A DNA stretch of 64,000 bases, from the NCBI GenBank assembly GCA_039619475.1, contig CM077115.1, positions 103,538,393 through 103,602,392 of the forward strand, given 5' to 3'. Of this stretch, positions 11,901-23,095 are shown piece after piece. A program made the translations under genes and the position numbers. The DNA is from Icerya purchasi. Taxonomy: Eukaryota; Arthropoda; Insecta; Hemiptera; Monophlebidae. Below the pieces are notes generated by a model that saw only the letters and a list, made by a program, of their open reading frames with translations, had not been told where the DNA came from and searched no databases. Position 1 is the stretch's first letter; every line of letters begins with the position of its first letter.

Positions 11901-12422
11901 TCTCCTGTATCCTCAAATCCTTCCTTATCTCCTATATGGAATTTAACAAGAAACAAATTGGCGGCTCCTCAGCCGATTCTTATCTTCCTACCTCTCTCAA
12001 CCTTCCCGATCCTCTGTCTTCCTACAACTCTTTTGTTCGAGTAATATACTCTAGTCTTTTTATATCCCCTTCTCCTGGTCGCATATGACCGGGAAACGTC
12101 GCCGCTCAGTCTGCTCCCTGTGACGGAATGATGAATATAAAGCTGCCTTTGATTAAAGCCTAGTAACTTTTAAAATGTTTCACTCTCCCCTCTTCCGCCA
12201 ATTTTATTTCTCACAAACAAGCCAATGCTAGAGCCAGATTCACTCCTCAAGTCTGCTAAAAGAAATTCCTAGAAAAAGTTATGCTCTTCTTTCTCCCGTC
12301 TTACTCCTCGTGCAAAAATCTGGAAATTAGCTAAGATTTTTATTTCTCCTTTATCAAAACGTCCTCTTCCCAATAGCCTAGACAAACTCTTCCCTTTTAT
12401 AGACTCTACTGTCCCTTCTTAC

Positions 12423-13110
12423 GTGCCTAATTTTGATGAGTACTTTCCTTCCTACTCTTGTTTTACTTATCCATCGCACTTCCTAACTTTTGATTTTAAT
12501 CTGGACGAACTTCGTTCTATTCTTAACAGAGCTTCTAACTCCATTCTGGGTCCAGATGGTATCTCCTTCTTGGTATTAAAAAATCTTTCGGTAAACTCTC
12601 TATCTCATCTATTATCCCTATATAATTTCTTCTTACGCACTAGTCAAATCCCGTCCTTCTGGTACACCTTTAATATCATTCCTATCCCAAAAAAGAACTC
12701 TTCTTCCTTACGCCCCATTTCTCTCACCTCTAGTCTCAGGAAACAGGAGACTAGTGTGGTGGACTGAAACATCATAATCTACTTCCTTCTAACATGTTCG
12801 GTTTTCCGCCTGGTCTTAGTCCTACTGATTGCATTAATGTCTTCCTCTCCGATGTTTACAAATCCTTTCTAAATAAAACTATTACCTTGATTGACGTTTC
12901 TAGTGCCTTTGACAATGCCCATCTTCCTACTTTTCAAAATATCGTGTTTTCGATTAATCTCCCACATCAGCTAATCTCTTTAATTATCAACCTTCTCTAA
13001 AATCGCACAATCATAATTTCTACCCCTCTTCCCGATATCACTATAAGGATTTATCATGGCCTTCCTTAAGGCTCTTGCTTTAGTGCGACTCTTTTTAATA
13101 TTTACCTTTC
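12423..13110 (+). pseudogene. LINE reverse transcriptase, fingers and palm part
   Basis: A 114-codon frame has LRSILNRASNSILGPDGISF, then IPSFWYTFNIIPIPKK and LRPISLTSSLRK. The next frame has FGFPPGLSPTDCINVFL and TLIDVSSAFDNAHLP (motif A, which carries the first catalytic aspartate). A stop separates the two frames near 12765. Confidence 0.87.
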
Positions 13111-13111
13111 T

Positions 13112-13990
13112 GTGACTGTCTCTCTGCCAATATCCTTAACCTCCTTTTTCTTCGCTGACGATATACTCCTACACTCTTCCGCGCAATCTATCCAGTTAGC
13201 TAATGCAGTCCTTAATAGTTTCTTATCCTCAATTGAAGCATCCCTGCCGGATATCCGTCTTGCGATTTCCTCCACTAAATGTCCACTATGCTCCCTTACA
13301 ATACTTTTATCTTCTAAATCTTCCACTCCATTTGTTGATTGTTTCTGCTACCTTGGCCTCGGCTTCAACAGTCTTCTCTCTTTTTTAGAACATATTAACT
13401 TTCTCCATACGTCTTGCCCTAAAAGACTCAATCTCTTTAAGGTTCTTGCTCCTTCCAACTGGGGAGGTGACCCTGGTATTCTTATCATCTTATACAACTC
13501 CATAATTCGCCCTAAACTGGATTACTATTCCTTACTTTATGGCAGTGCTTCAAAAACATCCTTTTCCAAACTTGATCAATTACATCACTCTTGCCTTTGC
13601 TTGTGCCTAGGTGCTATAAAATCCACGCCCATCCTTGCAATTTTATCTCAATTAAATTCTTATCCATCTTTTTGTCGATCCTTTCTGAGTTGCCGATTTC
13701 TAATTTCACAGCTTCCAATTTCCTCCTCAAAAATTGTCCATAGCTACTTTGACATCTTTCACAGATGGCACCCCCGCCCCAAAAAAAAACCTATTCTACG
13801 TTTCATAGCATGGAACCTCATAAAATTCTCTCCATTTATATTCTCGTACTCTAAACTCCCTTTTTTTCTTCTTAATTATTCCTCCCTGTCACAATCCCCT
13901 AATCTGCTTTTCGTTATAGTTACCTTCCTTCTGCCACCGCCACCTAACAATTCAATTTATTCATTTTTTCACTTTTTTCTCACCATTTAA
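13112..13990 (+). pseudogene. LINE reverse transcriptase palm/thumb (FADD) segment
   Basis: This is the longest open frame of the window (292 codons), beginning with a GTG rather than an ATG. It carries FFADDILLHSS, the RT motif C with the catalytic aspartate pair. The thumb region follows with FCYLGLGFNSLLSFLEHINF, then APSNWGGDPGILIILYNSII, RPKLDYYSLLYGSASK and CLGAIKSTPI. These fit the I/Jockey pattern KVLSGTSWG..., LYRSLIRSKLDYGS, LGAFRTSP. It lies directly downstream of the motif A frame, so it is the second half of one broken RT. Confidence 0.9.
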
Positions 13991-14240
13991 TCATCTTCAC
14001 TGGTGACTCAAAAGATCACAGTGGCGATGGCGCCTCCTTCACTTCTCCCTCCATAAATCACTCCAACATAGTCAAACTCCCTACCTTCTGTTCTATCTTT
14101 TACGTTGAATTTGTTGCTATTTTTTGTGCTCCCACCTTCCTCTAAAATTCTAATTGTTTCTGACTTTTTGAAGGCCCTTAAACTTATTTCATCCTGCTTC
14201 CCATCCCCGTCGTCTGGTAACGTCCGAACAGCTCCAATCC
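13991..14240 (+). pseudogene. LINE RNase H domain remnant (copy 1)
   Basis: Reads FTGDSKDHSGDGASF (family FTDGSK...GVGAAF), FYVEFVAIF and then ILIVSDFLKALK (family ILIVSDSLSAL). Catalytic positions are altered and the 3' half is missing, so the copy ends within or soon after RNase H. Confidence 0.7.
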
Positions 14241-14289
14241 CATGTCTACAAGCGGAAACCCATCACTCTCCTTTATTTGTTAGGAAGGA

Positions 14290-15620
14290 TGTTTTAGCGT
14301 ATAGGTTTCTTGTGAAATTATGCAATTGCCAATTTTTTACCATCAGTTATTTTTAGAGTTAATACTGAGTGGAAATCTGGTGTTTTTTTTTGCGAATTTA
14401 TGAATTCAGTTTGTACGCGTTGACAGGGCGTTGTGATTTTTTATATTTTAAGAGGGATAAAGTGAAGGTCCTAAATGGTATATCGGTATATGTTATCTTT
14501 TTCTGCTCTATAATAACAGTAACGATCAGCCTTGTAATACATGTAAAGACTTAGAGAGATAAAGAATATAGATACATGACCAAAATGGGTTGCATGACAA
14601 TGGTTCGGTCTGAGAATTTTAAGGTAAATTCACACTAGTTTAGTTTTAAGCGTTTATAAACAGTAAGGAGTGATTTTGAATTTATATCGTATTTTGAGAA
14701 AGCCATTATTGGAATGATAATTTTCATTGAAAACATTTGCATTCACTTCTTATTTAAAAGCGAATAATTAGGAATTTGTCTTTAGTTTTGCCGGTAACTT
14801 CCGAAGAATTTTTTTAACTCGAAAAAAGAAACTATTATAGGATATGTTTAATGTCCGTTATAAAAATTAATGTACGTGGATTTTGACGTCAAAAAGAAAA
14901 TGTGGGTGTATATACTGTTGCTGCAATCGATCGGCAATTTTCTGTGGTATAATTTTTACATGAGAAGCAAGGTTGAACGCAATGATATGTCGACGTGAAA
15001 CCGATACAGGTGGCGAGACATAGCGCGTTATATCACTGCAATAAGGTTGCGCATGCTAAGTGCAGAACCTTGTAGAATTTCCTGTTCGGGTCTGCGTTAA
15101 TACCAACGATATAATCCGTTCGTGGAACGTTCTCTATTAACACCGTTTGAGAAACTTCTTCTTTGATATTAAATAATGTCGCGTAATTGAAATTTTTTTT
15201 TGCTAAATCATAAAGAATGGTACACATTCGGAGTTGCCTTCCGCAATAATGTGATAATAATATTTACCGTTACAAATACTATTTTTCTTGCTTCGCATCC
15301 TCCGGGTTGTATAGCGAAAAAGAGAAATTGTTTTTTTTTTGTAAGAAAAAAAAAAGGGCACTGATTAACCATCTTCGCTAATGCATTTAAAAGAATACAA
15401 AATGATTACATTCCGGAAAAGCATTTATACATTAATTTTAAAACGGAAATAGCTGATTTTAAGTTATCCGGTATTAAGAAAAATCTCTGTGTTCGGTTGA
15501 AAAAAAAATATACATATATATATATATATAAAAAGGAAATAACGCATATATATACATTGAGTCTTGACCGCGGGTAAAGTATAAAGATTAGGTGAAAATT
15601 TAAAACTTAAAAAATCAAAA
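14290..15620. other. AT-rich spacer between LINE copies
   Basis: Only short, unrecognised frames. A 64-codon minus-strand frame (15033-15227) has protein-like composition but no known match. A (TA)n tract is at 15507-15530. Confidence 0.4.
15507..15530. repeat. (TA)n microsatellite
   Basis: About ten TA units. Confidence 0.85.
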
Positions 15621-15980
15621 ATTATATAGGGTGCACCAAAACCATGTGACGAACTTTAACCGACTTGCAGAGTAACATGTAAACTCACTAGACCGTATCA
15701 AAGATTCTTTTGTAGTCTATGTCATGAGATGGAACGTTAAAAGACTTTATTTTTAACCAAATAAGTACGGCTGGCAGTTTTTCATGGAAACGAATGAAAA
15801 CAAATAGATGCCAAGATAGATTCCAGGATTCATACTTATTGGTATGAAGTAGGCACTTTTTTTGAAATTAATTAGATCGGGTATTATTCGTGCATTTTTG
15901 TTGACATCTGATTTGGTGAATTTACACCAACGTGAAACCCTCCACCCACTATGCGAATGGATTTAGCAACAATCGCAACT
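15620..15980 (+). mobile_element. Possible mariner-like 5' end fragment
   Basis: TATATAGGGTGCACCAAAAC at 15624 resembles mariner-type termini, which often start TAGGGTG next to a TA site. No transposase is seen before the LINE begins near 15990, so this is a weak suggestion only. Confidence 0.25.
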
Positions 15981-16428
15981 TTGCGCGATTAGATGATTAC
16001 ACGACTTACGTTAAATAAGGTTGACACTGGGATAAATTCCGTTCAAACATCGACTTATCTCTTCCTTATATACACTCTTCCATTTCTGGTTTCCTCACTT
16101 CGGTGGAATAACGATGCACTAATGGCTTCAAGAACAGTGTTTTCATCCTCAAAAGGTCCAAATTCATGGAGAAATTTTTATTCACCGTTCTCTAGATCTA
16201 CCTCTACTTCTCACCTTTAGAAAATGGCTAAAGCTTTTCACTCTTCCAGCTCTGAGCATCTTTCATATTGTACCACTTTCCTTCAGAGAAGCTCACTACT
16301 TTTCTTGATTCAGTTGCTCCTTCCTATATGCCATCCCTTAAGGAATCATAGACTATTTCCCTCCCTATTATATCTTCTTCACACTTTTTCTCTTCTAGCT
16401 TTAGAGTATCCGCGAACTCCGCGATTCT

Positions 16429-17230
16429 TTGATTAGTTCTTCTAATTCTAGCCCCGAAATAGACGGAATTCCGCTCCTTGTCTTCAAAAATCTTTCTGAG
16501 TTAGCACTTAAAATCCTTTTGTCAATCTATAATTTTGTTCTGTTCATTTCCGAAACTTCACCGCTGTGGAATTCTTCTATTGTTATTCCCATTCCGAATA
16601 AGAAGCCTAACTCCTACTGTGCAATTTCTCGAGCCTCTCATGTTTAAGAAAACTTTTCGAACATATGATTAATAAACGCCCGGTCTGGTGGCCAGAATAT
16701 AATAATGTACTTCTTGGTAATATGTTTGGTTTCTGTCCTGGCCTTTGGTGCTATGATTGCATATCTCTTTTCCTTTCCGAAATCTATAAAAATTTCATTC
16801 ACGAAAAATTTACCATCTCCGCGTTCGTTGATACAACTTCGGCTTTTGATAATGTCCATCTACCTTCTCTTCAGAATAAAATGATTTCCATTAACTTCCC
16901 TCTTGAGTTCACTTCCTTAATTATCAATCTTTTTTAGGAATAGAACAATTCATCTTTCTACTGCTTTCTTCACTGTTTCCAAATAAGTTTTCCGAAGTCT
17001 TTCGCAGGGATCGTGCCTTAGTCCTACCCTTTCCAACATCGGCGATCCATACAATCGACACATGATTTATAGGTCCATTATTCTTTCAAAATTTGACTGT
17101 TGTTCTTTTCTTTGTGCTAGTGCTCCTAAATTCATCCTTACCAAACTTTATCGCATCCAATTGTCTTCGTCTCTGTATTGGTGCTTTGAATTCCTCTCCA
17201 ACTCCTGCTCTTCTGGCCGGAACTAGCTTT
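16429..17230 (+). pseudogene. LINE reverse transcriptase remnant (copy 2)
   Basis: Frames give EIDGIPLLVFKNLS (family GPDGI), SSIVIPIPNKK, then FGFCPGLWCYDCISLFLSEI and FVDTTSAFDNVHLPSLQNK (motif A). Further on come LRLCIGALNSSPTPALLAG and FIRRFHLGERL from the thumb. The FADD segment is deleted between about 16940 and 17090, so this copy cannot be catalytic. Confidence 0.85.
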
Positions 17231-17499
17231 CTTCCTTTGTTTATTCGAAGATTTCATCTTGGTGAAAGATTAATGATTAAACGTTTTCACATCTCTCATT
17301 CTAAACTCATGAATTTTATCAATATATTCTGGATAACTGGGGTTTCCCCCTCAAAAAATTCCAATTCTTTCTCTCACCTCTTCTTGACTCATTCCATTTT
17401 CTCACTTCGTCCTCTCCTATATCAGATCTCCATACTTTACCTACAACTTCTCAGAACTGTTGCGTTCTCCTAAGCTATTCTCTCTCCCTTCTAACATTA

Positions 17500-17990
17500 A
17501 ATCTTTTCCACATCCTGCAATACATAACGAATTTAACCAAGCTTTATCCTCACTATTTCCATCTCATAGCATAATTTTTACGGACGGTTTAAAATCGACT
17601 TCAGGTGTCGGAGTTCTTTTATTGTTCCTGACCTCAACTATTTTTAGTCCCTTTAGTTCGCTTCCTTTTCTTCTAGCTTCTTAGCCGAATTCATGGCTAT
17701 TGATCCTTTTTGTATCCTCAATATCCAGTTTATCAAAAGTTCTTCTATGCTTCGACTCAAAAAGCGTTTTATTAGCTATCTCGTCGCCCTTTTCTAAACC
17801 CTCGTCGGATTCTATTATGCTTTTCATTCGTTCCTTAATTTACTATTTATTACCACTCCGTGTTGTGCTAACTGACCTGCTTTTCTTGCCGCTGCGGCAC
17901 CGCCGGTAACGATCTTGCTTACTCTTTGGCATGTTCAGCTGCAGTAAATGTCGGTTTCATAGGCAGATTCCCCTCTCCAAGTCTCGACTT
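17500..17990 (+). pseudogene. LINE RNase H domain remnant (copy 2)
   Basis: IIFTDGLKSTSGVGVLL keeps the FTDG motif. AEFMAIDPF, LLCFDSKSVLLAISS and GNDLAYSLACSAA follow in the right order and match the four RNase H catalytic blocks. Frameshifts separate them. Confidence 0.8.
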
Positions 17991-18440
17991 TCTGTCTTAT
18001 CGTTCCCACCGTGACTTTTGGACTGATCTCTATCTGCCTCTTTTCTCCAACCCTGACTCCTTTTACCTTCCTTACAACCTTCTCCATCTCCTTCTCTCTA
18101 GTTTAATCATTTTCCCTGCATCAGCTGTTCTGCTACTTCTTTCATAGTTCGCCTCCGCTTTAACCAGAATCTGCTTCCTGTTTCACTCTTTCGTTTTCAG
18201 TCTCTTTTGTGTCCCTTTCATCCTTCTTTACCTGTACTGCGAATCATTTCTATTTGAATGTTTTTCTATTTCCTCAGAATGCGCAATTTTTTATTCCAAT
18301 CTGTTTGACCTTGGCCTACCGACTCCTTACAGTGCCCACTACATTCTTGCTCTTCCATCTCCTTCTGTTGTTCCTTTGTTAGCTGCCTTCATTTCTTCTA
18401 TCTCTAATCACTTACTGCTATAACCTATTTCTTCTTATGT
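17991..18440 (+). pseudogene. LINE ORF2 C-terminal region (copy 2)
   Basis: Reads LRFNQNLLPVSLFRFQSLL, NLFDLGLPTPYSAHYILAL and LLAAFISSISNHLLL, as in the post-RNase H tail of I/Jockey ORF2. The CCHC-like cysteines are degraded. Confidence 0.6.
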
Positions 18441-18480
18441 CTCATCATTCTTTTAATCATAAATGTAAACAATTTTAAAA

Positions 18481-21400
18481 AATGACCATTAACATTCGGT
18501 TACTGATGTTATATTTTTTGTTACAAAAAATATATACGAGTAACATGACTCGAATATGTCGAACAATTGACGAAACCGGTCCTCCGACTAATTTATTATA
18601 TTTATTGTTTTATATATATTAATTGTTTACTTTTTAATGTTTTTTAATGTTTTTACAATCTAGCTTATGTTACATATATTTTTGTGAATTGTTGAATTTG
18701 TATGTCGTCGTTCGTATAACAAAACATATAATATCAGTAAACGAATGTTAATTGTCATTTTTTTAAATTGTTTACAGTTATAATACAATGCGGTTTACGG
18801 TAGAAACATATTTAGGATTCGTTTAATCCTTTGCGTTGGGTACCTATGCTGACACCCCCCCCCCCAAAAAAAAAAAACAAACAACAACTCTCTAATGAAT
18901 TTTCGTTGGCGTTAAGGCTATGACAATCTTTTTGTAAAATATTAAGAGAAACAGACATAATGAATTACGAAAAGGGGCTTTAAGGAAAGAGCGTTAGGAA
19001 TAGTAAAAATTTCAAGAGAAAAAGAGGTAGAGAAAAAATAAAGAAAACATATAAAAATAAATAAATAATAAAAGTAAAAAAAGAAATAAGAAAACGGGAA
19101 AAAAGAAATCGAGGCTAGTAAGCTAAAAGAAAAGATAATAAATAGAGAAAAAGTAATAGGTATAGGTGTTGAACAAATGAAACCTAATAATAAAGGGGCT
19201 ATAGAAGCCCACATAAAATTGGTAAATTTGAGATTAAGCAAAAGAGAAGACGCATATGAAAGGAATAGATTTTAAAGATATAAACATGTTCTGGTGCCCG
19301 TTGCAATTAAATTACACCGAAATCACCGCAGTGGTCTCACCACTGTTTATGTACATCTTGTTGCACAACAAAGTAATAACGATGTATCTCAGTTTTAAAA
19401 ATATCCTGATATCAGTACACCGGTGAAATACAATATTAAAAAAAAAATACGTCCAAGATCATCAGTGGAGTGGCTACTTCAGCGTCAGTACATTCGATAA
19501 TTAGGAAAACATTTACCGCAATCAAACCTTTGGGCAATTCGTTTGAATGTATCAAAATCCAACGTAAAAGAGTAATTACAATAGAAACAGAAAAGAAAGG
19601 AAAGGAAAAATCGGGACACCATATTTCTTTTCGTTTACTATTTATCGTTGGTAATTCAAATTAATGTAACTACATAGGAAAAGTGATAAGGAGTCAGCAA
19701 ACGAGGGAAAAAATGCAATATTTTTAAATACCAGATGCTCCATAATAGAGGAAGTTAAGTGATAAGGGAAAAAGGATTAGGAGTAACTAAGGGAGTAAGA
19801 TTAGAGGTGTTAAGTATCGAGCGACTACTGTTGATGAAGGACTTTTCAGAAGAGAAGAAACATCTATTGAGAACGCCCGTTTATTAGTGGAAGAGGAAAG
19901 ACAGTTAGAAGGGAGACTAGGAAAAGATTTGAAGCAGAGTTTAAGATCAGAAAGTTTGTGTAAGGTGGGCGATTTAGAACGAAGAGCGGATTTAGGGAGG
20001 GAAAGACTTAGCAACCGAAAGGATTTAGAGGATAATTATATATATATTTTTTTTTTTTTTTAAATTTCAAAAAGGAAAATGTTGAGGAAATACGATTTTT
20101 CTTTTTTAATTGGTAAATTCGCTGAAAGATATATTTCCAAATTTAATTATTTTTTTTTTTAGTTCAAGCTATTCTTAGAAGATAGGGCATTAGCGGTTAA
20201 TGGTTTCATGTTGGCCTTTAAAATTAAGACTTTTTAATTATGTTTGAAGACTAGAGCACTCATTAGCAACGAGCTTTATTACAGTTTTATTTTTCCGTGT
20301 AATCGAAATGGAAGCAAGACTACACTAGAGACAAGTGGTTCCACACTAGGATCCACCGGATATTGAAGATGAAAAAAGTGAACGAACCTGGACATTTTAC
20401 GAGAAAGAAAGACATTTCGACTAAAGAGATTAGTTGTAGTTCTACACTAAGACGTCATATAGAAATAACTGGAACCAGCAATGATACATCATTGAAAAGG
20501 TCCTTTTTAGAGGTATCAGTCAGAATATCCCGAACAATACCAAATGAAAATAAAAATATACTCGGAATGAAAGCCTTCAATTTATATTTTTTCCCCTAAA
20601 AAAACTATTATCTAAAAAATAACCGAAGCCTGTTCCAGCTGGCTCACTCAGTCTCAGTGATTACAGTGGTTTTGCGAAACAAAAATTTGGCAGTTAAAAA
20701 TAAACGTAGACTGCCGATATATATTTTTATACGAGAAATATTCTAAAATAATCTGAATAGAACTAGTGAAATTGCACGGGAAAAGATCGGTGTTAATGTA
20801 GTTAAATTGTTATTGTTATTTTGGCTGGTATTTTAATCATTGTTACTGTCATTAGTATTAGTATTTTTATTATAATTGTTGTTATTACTCTATTCTTGAT
20901 GCTGTTATTATTCACATAATGCGAGCGTTATTTATATTTTTACTATTATTATTTTTAACTTCTTTATCGTTTAAATTATTTTTATCGTCATTACTTTAAA
21001 ATTGCCGATCGCGTTGCTTATATCTATGAAGTTTACAGTACTAGTCAAGTCGGTTTGCAGGCGCCGAAACGTCTTAATGGGCAGGTCTGATTTTGGAGAG
21101 ACTGGGCTAGAGGCTTTCGTTTGTGTCCAATTCCATTATGTTCAGAGATAAGCCAGGTTTGGAAAAAACGACCGAGCAGCATCCCTTAGACCAACCCTAA
21201 TACAACGATAAATTATATATAGCAAGACATAGATAATTAAAGGAAGAAAAACAATAAACAAGTAAATAAATAATGTTAAAAAAAAAAAACAGATACTTAA
21301 AGTAAAACGAAAATAAACCAATCCAAAGGTAAGATACAAGTATCAGCCAAAATTAGTACATTTTTAAATTGCATTTTGTGCGGGTATAACTCTAGTATGA

Positions 21401-22840
21401 TGACTAATATACACAATGTCAAACAATAGCAGGAAAGTGTGATAACGGTAATGCATAGCATTTCCCGCTGATGACCTTCATAGGCATTGAGAATGGATAT
21501 GATAGGACTTTAAAAATAACGGTATAAACAATGAAGTTAATTAAAAATGTATCCAAAAATTCCGTAGCTTTCCTAAAGGGAAATCAGCATAGGGACACAC
21601 TTGAGCGGCAAGATAATTCAACGCCACTTTACGAAAACAATGAAAACCTTACAATAAAGGGAAAAAAACACATGCGGGAGACGCAAATAATGTGTAGTAT
21701 CAGTATCATCATGTGAAAGTCTGAAAAAAATGATAAAACAGAATATCCAAAAAATGATGTGAAAATAAAAAGAACATTGCGTACAGTAAATATGCAAGGA
21801 GAAGAGCGCTACATCATTTGTAACTTAGCCGAGAAGGATAGTAGCTTTAGATACGTCCACCTAGATTACAGAAAAAAACGAAACATCTGTAGCACTATTT
21901 TGAAAAAAGGCGCTAACGTTATGGCAAAAATCTGCTTTAGCAGTACACGTGAGAGTCGATTAAACGATCGATCCTTTCAAATAAGGAGATAGAAATATAG
22001 AATCGACTGATACATATTAATTATTTGCTTTGTAAGAATAAATATATTTGTTTGTTCATCTATAATGTAATCCATTTTACGCAAGAACATTAACATCGTT
22101 TGCATTAGTTTCTTTGCAACGGTTTATACACATGTCATAAAAATATTATATAAACTATTATTATAAGCCCGATCATTCTGCGCTTATTAAAAGAGAAAAC
22201 GATACATATGATTGACTTTTGATTGATAAATAACCTACGTACGAAGATTATTTAAATTAATATATTTTCCGCTTATGTAAGTTTTCTTTTCTCCCTAACC
22301 TTTGAGAACACCTAACCAACGGAAAGTTAATTTATAATAACTTAAATAGTTTTGTTGAAGTACTATAGCCTTATGCACTTTTATATCAGTTAAAAATACT
22401 TCAATGTTCCCACAGAAAAAAAAAAAAAACAACAAACGAGCAAAATCAGGAATAAAAGTAGAAAAAAAAAAAGAACAAACCTACAACAAACAAATAAACA
22501 AAAGACGAGGATAACACTAAATGATTATATTACTTCATAAGTTCTTAATATGAAAAAAGTAATAATAATACGCTTAATGTATTATTCCCCACATACTTAA
22601 GTAATAAAGGGTGGTATTGCAGAAAAATACGTCCACACATACAGAATTGCGCTCCATTTGTGGCTTAGTTACTGCGGGGTTATATGTTTTCAGTAAATTC
22701 CATTGAAATGTAAATTATTCATTAAACAAAATTAATACTTAAAACATTTTCTGCAAACAATAATATGAAAAAGGTATGAAGTTGCTTATCTGGCATATTT
22801 ATGCAACATATATATGAAATTATAAAAACATACTACGATT
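18481..22840. other. Intergenic DNA with a purine-rich zone
   Basis: The plus strand is strongly A/G-rich from about 18940 to 20035. It has two open stretches: 19090-19275 (K/E-rich, with an internal ATG at 19177 and ending YERNRF-stop) and about 19797-20050 (many E, R and L, no ATG). Neither is recognised. From 20040 on there are only short frames, including 20363-20599 and 21759-21992, also unrecognised. A poly-C/poly-A junction is at 18856-18879. Confidence 0.35.
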
Positions 22841-22842
22841 AT

Positions 22843-23095
22843 CGGTATAGCCTAGTAGTTGAGGTTTACCAAACTAGAGGTTACGAGTTCGAGACTTCTC
22901 TCGATTTTGGTTTAAGTTGCTCCCAGGTTTATTCCTAATCTGAAACTGAATTGGAAACTAGAGAAATCTGGGAAAATAAAGACGACTACTGAGAGAACAG
23001 ACTGGCCTGAACATTCGGCTTCAGATCCATTAGTCCTAGTACGTTGTGACCATTAACCCTTTATCAGGGATATATTATGGAGCTTACTTTACTTC
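22843..23095 (+). repeat. tRNA-derived SINE, copy 1
   Basis: The head has the A-box-like TAGCCTAGTAGTTGAGG and the B-box-like GTTACGAGTTCGAGAC at tRNA-like spacing. The body includes TCCCAGGTTTATTCC, ATCTGGGAAAATAAAG, AGAGAACAGACTGGCC and CAGATCCATTAGTCC, and the tail ends GGAGCTTACTTTACTT. The copy at 9.8-10.1 kb has the same order of blocks. A Pol III promoter in the head is inferred. The tRNA cloverleaf is too decayed to be a functional tRNA. Confidence 0.8.

Larger units (their letters stand above)
11345..14290 (+). mobile_element. Jockey/I-group non-LTR retrotransposon, copy 1 (degenerate)
   Basis: In order on the plus strand are remains of an AP-type endonuclease, a reverse transcriptase and an RNase H domain. 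This is the ORF2 layout of I-group and some Jockey-superfamily LINEs. Many stops and frameshifts break it, and both ends look truncated: no ORF1 or poly-A tail is seen. Copies 2 and 3 in this window share motifs, for example PSYVP before the RT fingers and the F(T/I)DG-like RNase H start. Confidence 0.85.
15993..18480 (+). mobile_element. Jockey/I-group non-LTR retrotransposon, copy 2 (degenerate)
   Basis: It starts in the spacer between endonuclease and RT (RWNNDALMASRTVFSSSK), then runs through RT, RNase H and the C-terminal zinc-knuckle region. The endonuclease is absent, so the copy is 5'-truncated. The 3' end reaches GLPTPYSAHYILAL and stops near 18420-18480. Frames shift at least seven times. 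It has the same orientation as copy 1, about 1.7 kb downstream. Sequence differences show a separate insertion rather than a recent tandem duplication. Confidence 0.85.

Noticed and set aside
13102..13326. 74-codon minus-strand ORF rich in D, E and R
   Set aside because: Antisense shadow of the LINE reverse-transcriptase segment with the FADD motif.
15033..15227. 64-codon minus-strand ORF as an exon
   Set aside because: The composition is protein-like, but there are no convincing splice partners and no known family.
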